From: Oceanidesulfovibrio marinus
GTDB taxonomy: Bacteria; Desulfobacterota; Desulfovibrionia; Desulfovibrionales; Desulfovibrionaceae
Assembly (NCBI RefSeq): GCF_013085545.1
Contig: NZ_CP039543.1
Coordinates: 372,001-436,000 of the forward strand
Reading direction: 5' to 3'
Length of the DNA: 64,000 nucleotides
Part shown: positions 52,989-61,220 of the stretch, one piece after another
Position numbering within the stretch: the stretch's first letter is position 1
How the letters are laid out: the number at the start of each line of letters is the position of its first letter
Notes under the pieces: model-generated
The model's input: the letters and a program-made list of their open reading frames with translations, nothing else
What the model was told of the DNA's origin: nothing
Database searches by the model: none
Program-made: the position numbers and the translations under genes

Positions 52989-53549
52989 ATGGAAGCCGAT
53001 CTCATGCAGAATCTCGAAAAACGCATCGCACTCTTGGAAGAACGCATCGAGGAGATGCAGGCGCGGATGCCCGAGGACCAGCTCTCGATGGTTGTGTTCA
53101 GCGGCGAGCTCGACCGCCTGCTGGCGGCGTTTATCATCGCCGTGGGCGCGGCCGCGATGTACGACCGCGTAGTGATGTTCATGACCTTCTGGGGAACCAC
53201 GGTGATGCGGGACCCGGCCAAGACCGTATCCAAGCCGGAGTTCACGGCCAAGATGTTCGACAAGATGCTGCCCAGCGGACCGGACGGCGTGCACCTTTCG
53301 CGCATGGACATGTTTGGCATGGGACGCAGGATGATGAAGTCTATCATGAAGAAGAAGGGCGTCCTCTCGCTGGACGATCTGATTCGGCAGGCCGCGGATT
53401 ACGGCGTGGAGATCGTGATCTGCGAGATGTCTCTGGATGTCATGGGCCTGTCCGCGGACGAGCTGCGCGACTACCCCAACATCACCCTGGCCGGGGTTGC
53501 CAAGTTCCTGCAGGAGGCCAACCAGAGTGCCGTGACCCTGTTCATATAA
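52989..53549 (+). CDS. DsrE2-like (DsrE/DsrF/DrsH superfamily) protein
   Basis: A 186-residue protein. An N-terminal coiled coil (residues 1-28) is followed by a DsrE2-type domain: MVVFSGELDRLLAAFIIAVGAAAM, FMTFWGTTVM, the M-F-G-M-G segment and one cysteine (C145) in ICEMSLDVMGL. Hydrophobic stretches suggest membrane contact. DsrE2 genes accompany tusA and Hdr-like genes in sulfur oxidisers, which supports a sulfur-transfer role. AAGGAT precedes the ATG. Last gene of the operon. Confidence 0.87.
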   Translation: MEADLMQNLEKRIALLEERIEEMQARMPEDQLSMVVFSGELDRLLAAFIIAVGAAAMYDRVVMFMTFWGTTVMRDPAKTVSKPEFTAKMFDKMLPSGPDGVHLSRMDMFGMGRRMMKSIMKKKGVLSLDDLIRQAADYGVEIVICEMSLDVMGLSADELRDYPNITLAGVAKFLQEANQSAVTLFI

Positions 53550-53597
53550 AGGATGCGGCATGCAGAGCATGCCGCCGACCGCTGGATACAACAAGTT

Positions 53598-53649
53598 GGG
53601 GGGAGCCCTGGCAGGATGAAGAGCTGCCGGAGCTCCCCGGCGTGTTTTT
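53598..53649 (+). terminator. Terminator of the tusA-hdr-dsrE operon
   Basis: GGGGAGC pairs with GCTCCCC and, inside it, GGCAG pairs with CTGCC. GGCGTG and TTTTT follow on plus. It is about 50 bases past the dsrE2 stop and runs into the end of the convergent phosphatase gene. Confidence 0.6.
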
Positions 53650-54946
53650 AGTCAAAGCTGACCACGGCAATGGTGATGTCGTCGTCGCGTTCCTCGGTGC
53701 CGCAGTAATCCTGGAGCGAGTCGAGCAGGGCGGCGCGGACTGCCTCCGCCGGCTGCCCGGCATGGCTGCGGATTATCTCCTTGACGCGCTCGGCCCCGAA
53801 CATGCCGCCGTCCAGGCGGGACGCCTCATAGATGCCGTCGGTGGCCACCACGCAGACGCTGCCCGGCGCGGGCGCAGGACACTCGAAGACCTGGTACTCG
53901 GTCTCCGCAATGCAGCCCAGGCAGGGGCCGCCGCCCTTGAGCTCCTGGAAGCTGTCGGCGGCCGGGTCGTAGAGCAGGGCTGGCGGGTTGCCTGCGCTGA
54001 CCCAGCGCAGACGTTTGTGTTCCTGATCCAGTACGAGCAAAAAGAGGGTGCAAAAGTAACCCTCGCCCTCGGTATCCTGCGCGAACAGTGCGTTGACGTT
54101 GCCGATCATGGTCTGGGGCTTGTCCAGAAATTTGGACTGGGAGTGGATGTAGGCGCGCAGCGAGACCATCAGCAGGCCGGCGGACAGGTCGTGGCCCACG
54201 GCGTCAGCCACCACGATGCCCAGCACGCTCTCCCCGTTCTGCGGCGCAAGGTAGCCCAGGTAGTCCCCGCCGAACTTCTTGCAGCTTATGGAGGATGCGC
54301 TGATGCGGCAGCCGGGCAGGGCCGGATCTGAATCCGGCAGGAGCATCTTGCGCAGCTCCTCGGCGCGCAGAAACTCGGACTCCAGGCTCTGGAGCTCCAG
54401 CTCATTCAGGTGGTGGTAGGCGTTCTGAATGGAGATGGCGGCCTGGCGGCAGGCCAGCTCGAAGATCTCCTGATCGTCGTCGTCAAACACGCCGCCCAGG
54501 CGCTTGTTGGTGATCTTGGCCACGCCCAGCACGCGGTCGTTGGCCATGAGCGGGATGCACAGGGTGGTCTCTACTTCGCAGGATCCGGCCAGTGGGGAGA
54601 TGAGGTCCCTGCCGGGCTCCAGCTCTTCGCTGGTTACGTGGATGGTGCGCCGCTCCTGCCAGGCGCGGCCGGGAATCTTCTCGCCGGGTTTGAGCCGCTG
54701 TCCCGCAGGGATGGCGCTGCCGAGGGGGCCCTTGGACAGGCTCAGGAAGAGCTCGTTTCTGGATTCGTCCACCAGGTAGAGACTGCAGTTCTCCGCGCCC
54801 AAGTTGTCCATGACATTGAGCATAAGGCTGTCCAGCACCACCTCCAGAGAAAGAGACGAGGAGATGTCGTAGCAGGAGGTGAAGCATTGGCGCAGGCGCA
54901 TCAGTTGCCTGTGTGATCGCTTCAGTTGGTCGATGTCTATATTCAT
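53648..54946 (-). CDS. GAF-domain SpoIIE/PP2C-type serine phosphatase
   Basis: A 432-residue cytoplasmic signalling protein. A GAF domain lies at about 25-170 (LGAENCSLYLVDE, TTLCIPLMAND), a short coiled linker at 175-200, and the SpoIIE-type PP2C domain at about 210-430 with metal-binding aspartates in FGGDYLG, VADAVGHDLSAGLLM, TDGIYE and ERDDDIT. Such proteins dephosphorylate anti-sigma-factor antagonists. No partner gene is adjacent. ATG 54946 is preferred to an in-frame start at 54997 because the conserved part begins MNIDIDQLKR. It converges on the Hdr operon. Confidence 0.85.
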   Translation of the reverse strand: MNIDIDQLKRSHRQLMRLRQCFTSCYDISSSLSLEVVLDSLMLNVMDNLGAENCSLYLVDESRNELFLSLSKGPLGSAIPAGQRLKPGEKIPGRAWQERRTIHVTSEELEPGRDLISPLAGSCEVETTLCIPLMANDRVLGVAKITNKRLGGVFDDDDQEIFELACRQAAISIQNAYHHLNELELQSLESEFLRAEELRKMLLPDSDPALPGCRISASSISCKKFGGDYLGYLAPQNGESVLGIVVADAVGHDLSAGLLMVSLRAYIHSQSKFLDKPQTMIGNVNALFAQDTEGEGYFCTLFLLVLDQEHKRLRWVSAGNPPALLYDPAADSFQELKGGGPCLGCIAETEYQVFECPAPAPGSVCVVATDGIYEASRLDGGMFGAERVKEIIRSHAGQPAEAVRAALLDSLQDYCGTEERDDDITIAVVSFD

Positions 54947-55348
54947 TGCGTTACTGTACTCCAAAATTAAATAATGATGCAAGAATGTTAATAACACTTA
55001 AGTGTATCTGGAAGTATCATACAACAGCACTATGAAATATGGCCGTATAGTGCCTTGTGTAATGGATGAATATTAGTTCAACGATGACTACTTGGCAATA
55101 GAATGCTGTTGTTGCGCTACAAAATACTTGAGACAGACGGCAGTGCATGCACAATGCGCGGTAGAGTGCGAGCCAGAACTTGTCTGTATCGGATACGAAT
55201 TACGCTGCTGGAGCGCGGCAATATGATAGAGACCAAAGGAAAAGGGGACATACGATTTTTCGCACGTCCCCTTTTGTGTGTTGTGAATGCGATCTCACGG
55301 CTTGGAGCAGAAGCGCTGGCCGCGGCGCACATCAACGATTCAACCAGC
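54947..55348. other. Intergenic region, 402 bases, with nitroreductase terminator
   Basis: AT-rich upstream region of the phosphatase gene. It contains one clear hairpin terminator (55240-55277). No supported ORF. Confidence 0.45.
55240..55277 (-). terminator. Rho-independent terminator of the nitroreductase gene
   Basis: AAAAGGGGAC and GTCCCCTTTT flank an inner CG/CG pair with a 5-T loop. On the minus strand the stem ends in TTTT, about 70 bases past the nitroreductase stop. The same stem could stop plus-strand transcripts. Confidence 0.75.
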
Positions 55349-55978
55349 TTACGGAAGGATGATCTCCTCCAGGGGCTTGCGATTGTGCTCCGTGGGTTGG
55401 CCCGGAGCCGGGTGCCCCACGGCGAGCAGGCCCACGATGCGTAGCGCGGGGTCGATGCCCAGCAATTCCTTGACCTTCTGCTCGTTGAACATGCCTACCC
55501 AGCAGGTGCCGAGCCCCATCTCCACGGCGCGCAGCATCATGAAGGAGACCGAGAGCGCCACGTTCATGGCCGCGGCGCCAAACTTGGCACTCTCTGCCGC
55601 CGAAGCCTCACGCTCGGCATATGCCTCGACGCCTTCCATGGTGTCGCCCTGCATGATGTTGTGTTCCTTGTAGAAAAATACGCTGGCCTGGGTATCGCGC
55701 ACGTATCCGGAGATGTCGGCGCAGCAGGCGATGATGGCCCCGGCGCCGGCGAGCCAGGTCTGCGTGCGGGAGACCTCCTTGGTGCCGAATTGTTCAAGGA
55801 TGGCCGGGTCCTGCGTTACCTTGTAGCGCCACGGCTGGGAGTTCAGGCTGGACGGCGCCAGCCGCGCCGCCTGGAACAGGGCGTCCAACTGCTCGGGGGT
55901 GACTGGTTCCTTGGTGAAGGCGCGGACGCTGTGCCGCTGCGAGATGGCGTCCATGACGCCGAGGGATGCTGTGCTCAT
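55349..55978 (-). CDS. Nitroreductase-family FMN oxidoreductase
   Basis: A 209-residue NfsB/NfnB-fold flavoprotein: ISQRHSVRAFTKEPVT and RLAPSSLNSQPWRYKV at the FMN site, and GLGTCWVGMF near the C terminus. It reduces nitro or quinone-like compounds with NAD(P)H in the cytoplasm. Single-gene unit with its own terminator. The physiological substrate is unknown. Confidence 0.9.
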   Translation of the reverse strand: MSTASLGVMDAISQRHSVRAFTKEPVTPEQLDALFQAARLAPSSLNSQPWRYKVTQDPAILEQFGTKEVSRTQTWLAGAGAIIACCADISGYVRDTQASVFFYKEHNIMQGDTMEGVEAYAEREASAAESAKFGAAAMNVALSVSFMMLRAVEMGLGTCWVGMFNEQKVKELLGIDPALRIVGLLAVGHPAPGQPTEHNRKPLEEIILP

Positions 55979-56191
55979 GACGAACCACCTTGTTTGAAGG
56001 GTTTATAATTCCAGCTAAAAAGAATCGTATACTCCTGATGCAGGGCTCCTTCAAGACGGTGTGGCGAAATTGTAGGGAATGAAACGCGCGATCGTCGTTC
56101 AACGCTCAGGGAGCGCCGTTCAGCGTCACGGGTTGGATGGAAAAGGTACGCCGGAAGAGTAGATGGCAGCAGCGGGCGGCTGCAACACGTA

Positions 56192-57916
56192 TCACGGTGT
56201 GTGCAGACGGGCGTCGATTTCCTTCAAAAGCTCAGGATCGTCGACCTCTGGAGTGACAGCTTCAAGCTCGTGCAGGACTTTTTCATTGTTCGGGGCAACT
56301 TTCAATGCATCAAGCAGAGTGTGAGCAGAAGCATTGGGGTGTTGCATCATCTTTAATAAATTTGCCTTAAGTATCCAAGATTCCATCACGCTAGGATAGT
56401 CGCGAATGGATTTATCCAACGATTGTATGGCTTTTTCGTTATTGTCTTGCTTGTAGTATGCATATCCAAGGTAGTAACTAACTCCACTTGGAACGAATTT
56501 GGATCTATCAGCAATCGCAAGATAATGAATTGCTTCTTTTGTTTTGCCTTTTAAAACCAATATCTTACCAAGACCGGCGTATGCCATGATTCCATTAGGC
56601 GAAACCTGTATTGCCTGTCGGTATAATTTTTCAGTGAGATCGAGGTTTTTGTATTTCTCAAAAGCAAGCTGGGCGAGGTAAGTTAAAGAGGAGTAACTTT
56701 CCGGATTCACCTCCACAGCCCGTATGTGCAGCGTGTCTCTGGTTTTCCAGTATCCGACCTGATGAAATCCAAGGGCGGCAAAACATGATAACAGTATTAA
56801 TATAGAAACATGTCCAACTATCTTAAGGTGCTGCCAAAATAATGCCACCAAGAGCGCAGGTCCGATCATCGCCAGGTACATGTACCGATCAGCAACAGTC
56901 GAGTAGGCCTGATAGCCGAACGGAATAAGACCCAAGACAGGAAGCAAGGCAGCGACCATAAGCAGCATTGGATAGATGGCGAATCCAATACGACGTCGGA
57001 ATACAAAAAGGATGAGGAGCAGGGCGAGCGGCAAGAAAATGTTGATGTTGGATAACGAGTTCGCGAGAGCTACCTGCGGAGTCCGGCCGTAGCCGAAGCT
57101 AAGACTGGTTGGAAATAGTAGCGAGGATATATAAAAACCCAAAGCGTCCAGCGCGACCAAAGGACGGAGCAATACCGAATGTATACTCATCGAACTGTTT
57201 GGGTCCTGCACGCTGAAGTTAATACACGTTAGTATAATGGCAGCAAAAAACCAAGGCCAGAGTCTCCGCAATGATGTCAGAATTGAACGCCTGTACATCA
57301 TGTGTTCCAAGATCAACGCCAGGAGCGGTACAATTGTTGTAGAAGGCTTGCAGAGCAATGCCATGATATAAAAAACAAAGGCGAGTATGTACCGCTTCCC
57401 AATGGTGTCGCGTTCTACACCTGTCAGGTAAAACCGTAGGGCCAAGAAAGAGAATAGCGTTGCCCAGAGACCACGGAACTCCGATATCCAGGCTACGGAC
57501 TCTGCTTGTATGGGGTGAATGGCGAATAACATCGTACCGGCAAACGATGCCGCACATGATTCTGTTATGGATAGTAGTAGAGCAAAGAGCAATGCGCAGT
57601 TTGCAAAATGAAGAACAATATTAGCTGCGTGGAATGGAGTAGGATCGAAACTCGTTGGAGAGGAACCATCTGCAGCCAAAGAAGCAGGGATCATCAGCAG
57701 CGTGTAGGATAAGGGGATGTAAAGACCCTGATATGAATTTTTCCAGAAGTATGTAAGATTATTAAAAGTAATGGGGTGAATGTGGGTGTTTTGTGTAATA
57801 TGCAAAGTATCGTCAGAGACGAAGTTGAAATGCAAGGAGCGGCCATATACAGTCAATACGAGTATAGCTAGTATTCCCAGGAATATCAGCTTGGAATATT
57901 TTTGTGATATTTTCAT
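56192..57916 (-). CDS. Multi-spanning membrane protein with C-terminal TPR repeats (TMTC-like)
   Basis: A 574-residue protein. About 10-12 transmembrane helices make up the first 400 residues, with FNFVSDDTLHI and AIHPIQAESVAWISEFRG, the pattern of TMTC/PMT-like proteins thought to transfer lipid-linked mannose. Tetratricopeptide repeats span about 415-565. Codon use is clearly AT-richer than its neighbours, suggesting recent acquisition. ATG 57916 is preferred; GTG 57955 is in frame, and neither has a strong ribosome-binding site. Possible protein O-glycosyltransferase; activity unproven. Confidence 0.72.
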   Translation of the reverse strand: MKISQKYSKLIFLGILAILVLTVYGRSLHFNFVSDDTLHITQNTHIHPITFNNLTYFWKNSYQGLYIPLSYTLLMIPASLAADGSSPTSFDPTPFHAANIVLHFANCALLFALLLSITESCAASFAGTMLFAIHPIQAESVAWISEFRGLWATLFSFLALRFYLTGVERDTIGKRYILAFVFYIMALLCKPSTTIVPLLALILEHMMYRRSILTSLRRLWPWFFAAIILTCINFSVQDPNSSMSIHSVLLRPLVALDALGFYISSLLFPTSLSFGYGRTPQVALANSLSNINIFLPLALLLILFVFRRRIGFAIYPMLLMVAALLPVLGLIPFGYQAYSTVADRYMYLAMIGPALLVALFWQHLKIVGHVSILILLSCFAALGFHQVGYWKTRDTLHIRAVEVNPESYSSLTYLAQLAFEKYKNLDLTEKLYRQAIQVSPNGIMAYAGLGKILVLKGKTKEAIHYLAIADRSKFVPSGVSYYLGYAYYKQDNNEKAIQSLDKSIRDYPSVMESWILKANLLKMMQHPNASAHTLLDALKVAPNNEKVLHELEAVTPEVDDPELLKEIDARLHTP

Positions 57917-58331
57917 ACCGTATTCTATCAGGGTAAAGATGTGTGTTGCGTTCACGTTAGATAAATTCTTTTGCCATTGGTCCGGTCCATAGAGCCTAAC
58001 AGCCCACCAGGACAGAATAATTTCAAACGATCTGGTACAGTAAATAGAATGCCGTGTCCAATGCTTTGCACCGGGAAGGCGTTTTTAGGCTATCTGGAGA
58101 TGGCGTAGGACAAAACCCAGGCGTGAGAGGGCGCCTTCGGACTTTGAGATACTTACATTCGATGTGGAGGCGATCACGGCCCAGTCTGCAAGGCGTAATC
58201 CCAATGTACTGAATTTTGCGAGTCAAAAACTCGTGCAATTCAGGTTGTTGTTATAGTATCGAGTATAGAGAACCATGCGCAATAGCGCTGCACTCCATAA
58301 TGTTATTTGCAGACGTTGAGCAGTGTCATTG
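57917..58331. other. AT-rich intergenic region, 415 bases
   Basis: Between the TPR membrane protein and the cyclophilin-like gene. The only ORF (minus, about 70 codons near 58023-58238) has no recognisable domain. It may be decayed sequence; the promoter of the TPR gene is expected here. Confidence 0.4.
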
Positions 58332-59198
58332 TTACGGCGTGTTTCCTGTCCCGATGCGTATCGTTCCAGATAATTGCTTGATATGCTCGCGTCCCGTTAT
58401 GGCATGGCCCAGTTCGTATAAACCAGAAGCCGAGCCAAAGCTGCCGTAGAACATGACGACGTCTCCCCATGGTGCGTAGTAGGCGAGAGTTCCAGCCTGA
58501 ACGTTTTTGGCGAGCGGTGTGTTGGCAGTATTCAGCTTCTTGGGCGGATAGAAGATCTTCTCATTGCTGCTGTAGTTTTCTACGGCTATGTCCAACGGCA
58601 GCTGGCTGTAAAGCTCTTTAGCTGCCGAGCTGTCATTGAGTTCAAACACAATAGTATTTCCATTCGCACTCACGGTCATCTGCATGGTTGCTTCATCTCC
58701 TGCTGCATTCTGTTCGATTTTTTGGATGATGGCATTGCCCGACATTTCGGCTATATCATCGATTCCGCTTAAGCCGACACCAAGGCGGTGCATTTCATCG
58801 CCCGCGTAGAAGTCCTTGTAGAGCATGAACGCGTCACCCCAGGGTTCATAGTAGCTCAGCTCTCCCTTTTTGCCGTCGTGATACGCCTCGTTGGCAGTCA
58901 CGCTCAGCTTTTTGGGTGGATAAAACATCCACTGGGCATCGCGAAAGTTGGTCAAATCCAGTTTAAGGGGCAGTTGGTCGTAGAACTCTTGTGCGGCTTT
59001 GGTGCCATACAACTGGAATGTTGCCGTATGTCCCTTGGAGGTGATTGTTACCTTCATATCGGACAAAGCAAGGCCATTGACCAAGGAATCACTATCCGCT
59101 TCAGACGCTCTCGCTTTTCCGATGCAGGCAACAATGGAAGCACAAACGATGAACCCAAACAAAAGCATAGGCGCAAGGCGAATTATATTCGTATACAC
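58332..59198 (-). CDS. Exported tandem cyclophilin-like protein
   Basis: A 288-residue secreted protein. A GTG at 59198 with GGGAG 6 bases upstream gives a signal peptide (about residues 1-30); the longer frame to 59309 is rejected. The mature part holds two copies of the bacterial cyclophilin-like fold: FYDQLPLKLDL ... FYPPKKL ... YYEPWGDAFMLY and LYSQLPLDIAV ... FYPPKKL ... YYAPWGDVVMFY, so the domain has duplicated in tandem. Single-domain relatives are common in redox gene cassettes with flavodoxins. Function unknown; last gene of a minus-strand cassette. Confidence 0.8.
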   Translation of the reverse strand: MYTNIIRLAPMLLFGFIVCASIVACIGKARASEADSDSLVNGLALSDMKVTITSKGHTATFQLYGTKAAQEFYDQLPLKLDLTNFRDAQWMFYPPKKLSVTANEAYHDGKKGELSYYEPWGDAFMLYKDFYAGDEMHRLGVGLSGIDDIAEMSGNAIIQKIEQNAAGDEATMQMTVSANGNTIVFELNDSSAAKELYSQLPLDIAVENYSSNEKIFYPPKKLNTANTPLAKNVQAGTLAYYAPWGDVVMFYGSFGSASGLYELGHAITGREHIKQLSGTIRIGTGNTP

Positions 59199-59208
59199 AA
59201 TCGTCTCC

Positions 59209-59586
59209 CTACATGGAGTACCCTGGTTTCTTGTAAAGGGTGTCCATCTGTTCTCGAATTTCCGGATCATAGACCTTTTCCTTCCAGTCGCCGGAGGAGA
59301 CTTCTTCAATAGAGACAGTTACCGATCTTTCTTCGCATCCGATGATATCGACCACATCTTGCACAATGGCGTCGGCGAGTCGTTGCTTGGTCTCTTCCGA
59401 CCTTCCAGGGAAGAGCTTGACGCTGATATGCGGCATGGTGTTCTCCTCTAGTCCTTCCGATGCCAGCGCTTCGGACTCTGCGATTCCTCCAGCGCTGATG
59501 ATCCCGGTAAGCTCCCATGTGACAGCAGCACCGAGGGCGACAGCACCCGTGGCCATGAAGTTGCGGCGCGACAGTTTGCTCTCCAT
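59209..59586 (-). CDS. Tat-signal 4-oxalocrotonate-tautomerase-like protein with internal start
   Basis: A 125-residue frame from ATG 59586 (GAGG upstream). It starts with a twin-arginine signal (SRRNFMATGAVALGAA) and continues into a 75-residue 4-OT-like domain that begins MPHISVKLFPGRSEE. Catalytic tautomerases need proline at the mature N terminus. Here an internal ATG at 59436, with GAGGAG 6 bases upstream, would make a cytoplasmic form starting Met-Pro. Either the gene has two products or the exported form is processed. The domain family is clear; which start is used is not. Confidence 0.78.
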   Translation of the reverse strand: MESKLSRRNFMATGAVALGAAVTWELTGIISAGGIAESEALASEGLEENTMPHISVKLFPGRSEETKQRLADAIVQDVVDIIGCEERSVTVSIEEVSSGDWKEKVYDPEIREQMDTLYKKPGYSM

Positions 59587-59645
59587 CCTTCCCTCGATGC
59601 TGAGTCTCCGTATGTTCACCACATGGAACGTGATGCAAAAACAGC

Positions 59646-60059
59646 CTAATCGAGCGCGGCGTACTCGTCGTCCGAAACCGGATCCAGCCACTCGTTGCTT
59701 GTGTTCTCGCCAGGAACCTCCACGGCCAGGTGCGTGAACCAGCTGTCTTTGGCCGCTCCATGCCAGTGCTTCATGCCGGCGGGAATATTGACGACATCCC
59801 CGGGTTTCAGCGCACGAGCCGGCTTCTCCCCTTCCTGGTACCAGCCGCGTCCGGCTGTACACAGCAGAATCTGTCCGCCGCCCTTGTCCGCGTGGTGAAT
59901 GTGCCAGTTGTTGCGGCACTTCGGTTCAAAGGTGACATTGGCAACGGTAACGCCCTCCGTGGAGAGGATCTTCAGATAGCTCTGCCCCACAAAGTATTTC
60001 GCATACGCTGTGTTTTCCTCACCCCGTCCAAAAACATTCGTATCGCAGGATTCAGACAT
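59646..60059 (-). CDS. Cupin-domain protein (cytoplasmic)
   Basis: A 137-residue single-cupin protein. Motif 1 has metal-binding histidines in NNWHIHHADKGGGQ; motif 2 is PGDVVNIPAGMKHWHG. Such cupins accompany carboxymuconolactone-decarboxylase-like genes and bind a metal. AAGGAG precedes ATG 60059. There is no signal peptide, unlike the cupin at 62814. Substrate unknown. Confidence 0.85.
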   Translation of the reverse strand: MSESCDTNVFGRGEENTAYAKYFVGQSYLKILSTEGVTVANVTFEPKCRNNWHIHHADKGGGQILLCTAGRGWYQEGEKPARALKPGDVVNIPAGMKHWHGAAKDSWFTHLAVEVPGENTSNEWLDPVSDDEYAALD

Positions 60060-60178
60060 TGGTATCACTCCTTTTCGTTTATCCTTGTTGTTGAAGCATC
60101 ACACTGCAACCGCGTCAGCGTGCTCATCCAACTGTACACGCTGACGCCAGCAGAGTCTCGTGGACCAGGATTGTCCAG

Positions 60179-61195
60179 CTACGGGCGCAGGAGCACCTTG
60201 ATCGCGCGGCGCTCGTCCATCGCGCGGTAGCCTTCCGCCACCTGGTCCAGCGGCAGGGTCATGTCGAATACCTTGCCAGGGCTGATCTTTCCGCTCCAGA
60301 CAAGATCGATCAGCTCGGGCAGGAAGCGCCGCACCGGGGCCGGACCGCCATGGAGGTGGACGTGTGCAAAGAACAGCGCCTCTCCGTCGAGCGCGACGCC
60401 GTGCGGAACGCCGACGTAGCCGACATATCCGCCCGGCCTGATGGAACCGATCGCCTGCATCATCGACTGCTGCGTGCCGACACATTCCAGCACGGAATCT
60501 GCGCCGATGCCGGACGTCATCTCCTTGATGCGGGCCACGCCCTCGTCACCGCGTTCTGTCACGATGTCCGTTGCGCCGAACTCCCGGGCAAGCTTTTGCC
60601 GCGGCTCGTGGCGGCTCATGGCGATAATCCGTCCGGCGCCCATCTGCTTGGCGGAGAGCACGCCAAGGAGTCCTACAGCTCCATCGCCAACAACAACGGC
60701 CGTCTTGCCCGGCTGCACATTGGCCGCAACGGCTGCGAACCAGCCGGTGCCCATGACGTCGGAGAGCGCCAGCAGGCTTGGCAACAGGTCGTCGGCCGGG
60801 ATCTCCGGAGTCGCCACCAGGGTTCCGTCGGCAAGCGGCACGCGCAGCATGGATGCCTGCGCTGTGGTGACAAACTCCCTGTGCTGGCACGACGACTGGT
60901 ATCCGGCCTGGCAGTGGGGGCAGGTGTTGTCGGAAGCGAAGAACGAGCCGATAACGAACTGGCCGGGCTTGATCGAAGTGACGTCACTGCCAACCTCTTC
61001 GACGATGCCACAGTACTCGTGCCCCATGGGCGTCGGCTCGGTGATCTCCTGGATGCCCCGATATGGCCACAGGTCGGACCCGCAAACGCAGGCCGCCGAA
61101 ACCCGGATGAGGGCATCTGTCGGATGAATGATTTTCGGGTCGTCGCGCTCTTCGAAACGGATGTCGCGTGGACCGTACAGCATAGCTCCTTTCAT
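60179..61195 (-). CDS. Zinc-dependent alcohol dehydrogenase (MDR family)
   Basis: A 338-residue medium-chain dehydrogenase. Catalytic zinc residues appear in CVCGSDLWPY and GHEYCG, structural zinc cysteines in CPHCQAGYQSSC, and the NAD(P) fold in VVGDGAVGLLGV. It oxidises an alcohol or reduces an aldehyde in the cytoplasm. ATG 61195 has AGGAG upstream; the frame to 61258 is shadow. It lies 25 bases after the SDR gene, in the same cassette. Confidence 0.9.
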   Translation of the reverse strand: MKGAMLYGPRDIRFEERDDPKIIHPTDALIRVSAACVCGSDLWPYRGIQEITEPTPMGHEYCGIVEEVGSDVTSIKPGQFVIGSFFASDNTCPHCQAGYQSSCQHREFVTTAQASMLRVPLADGTLVATPEIPADDLLPSLLALSDVMGTGWFAAVAANVQPGKTAVVVGDGAVGLLGVLSAKQMGAGRIIAMSRHEPRQKLAREFGATDIVTERGDEGVARIKEMTSGIGADSVLECVGTQQSMMQAIGSIRPGGYVGYVGVPHGVALDGEALFFAHVHLHGGPAPVRRFLPELIDLVWSGKISPGKVFDMTLPLDQVAEGYRAMDERRAIKVLLRP

Positions 61196-61220
61196 GATGA
61201 TTCTCCTGTGTGTCGCCACC

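Noticed and set aside
47036-53549. Qmo complex or the known sHdr operon as the identity of the Hdr-like locus
   Set aside because: No membrane QmoC-type cytochrome b subunit, no apr genes, no duplicate hdrC/hdrB and no lipoate-binding protein; composition differs from both.
55578-55600. TTGGCAC inside the nitroreductase gene considered as sigma-54 promoter
   Set aside because: Spacing to the following GC is wrong and it lies within a coding region.
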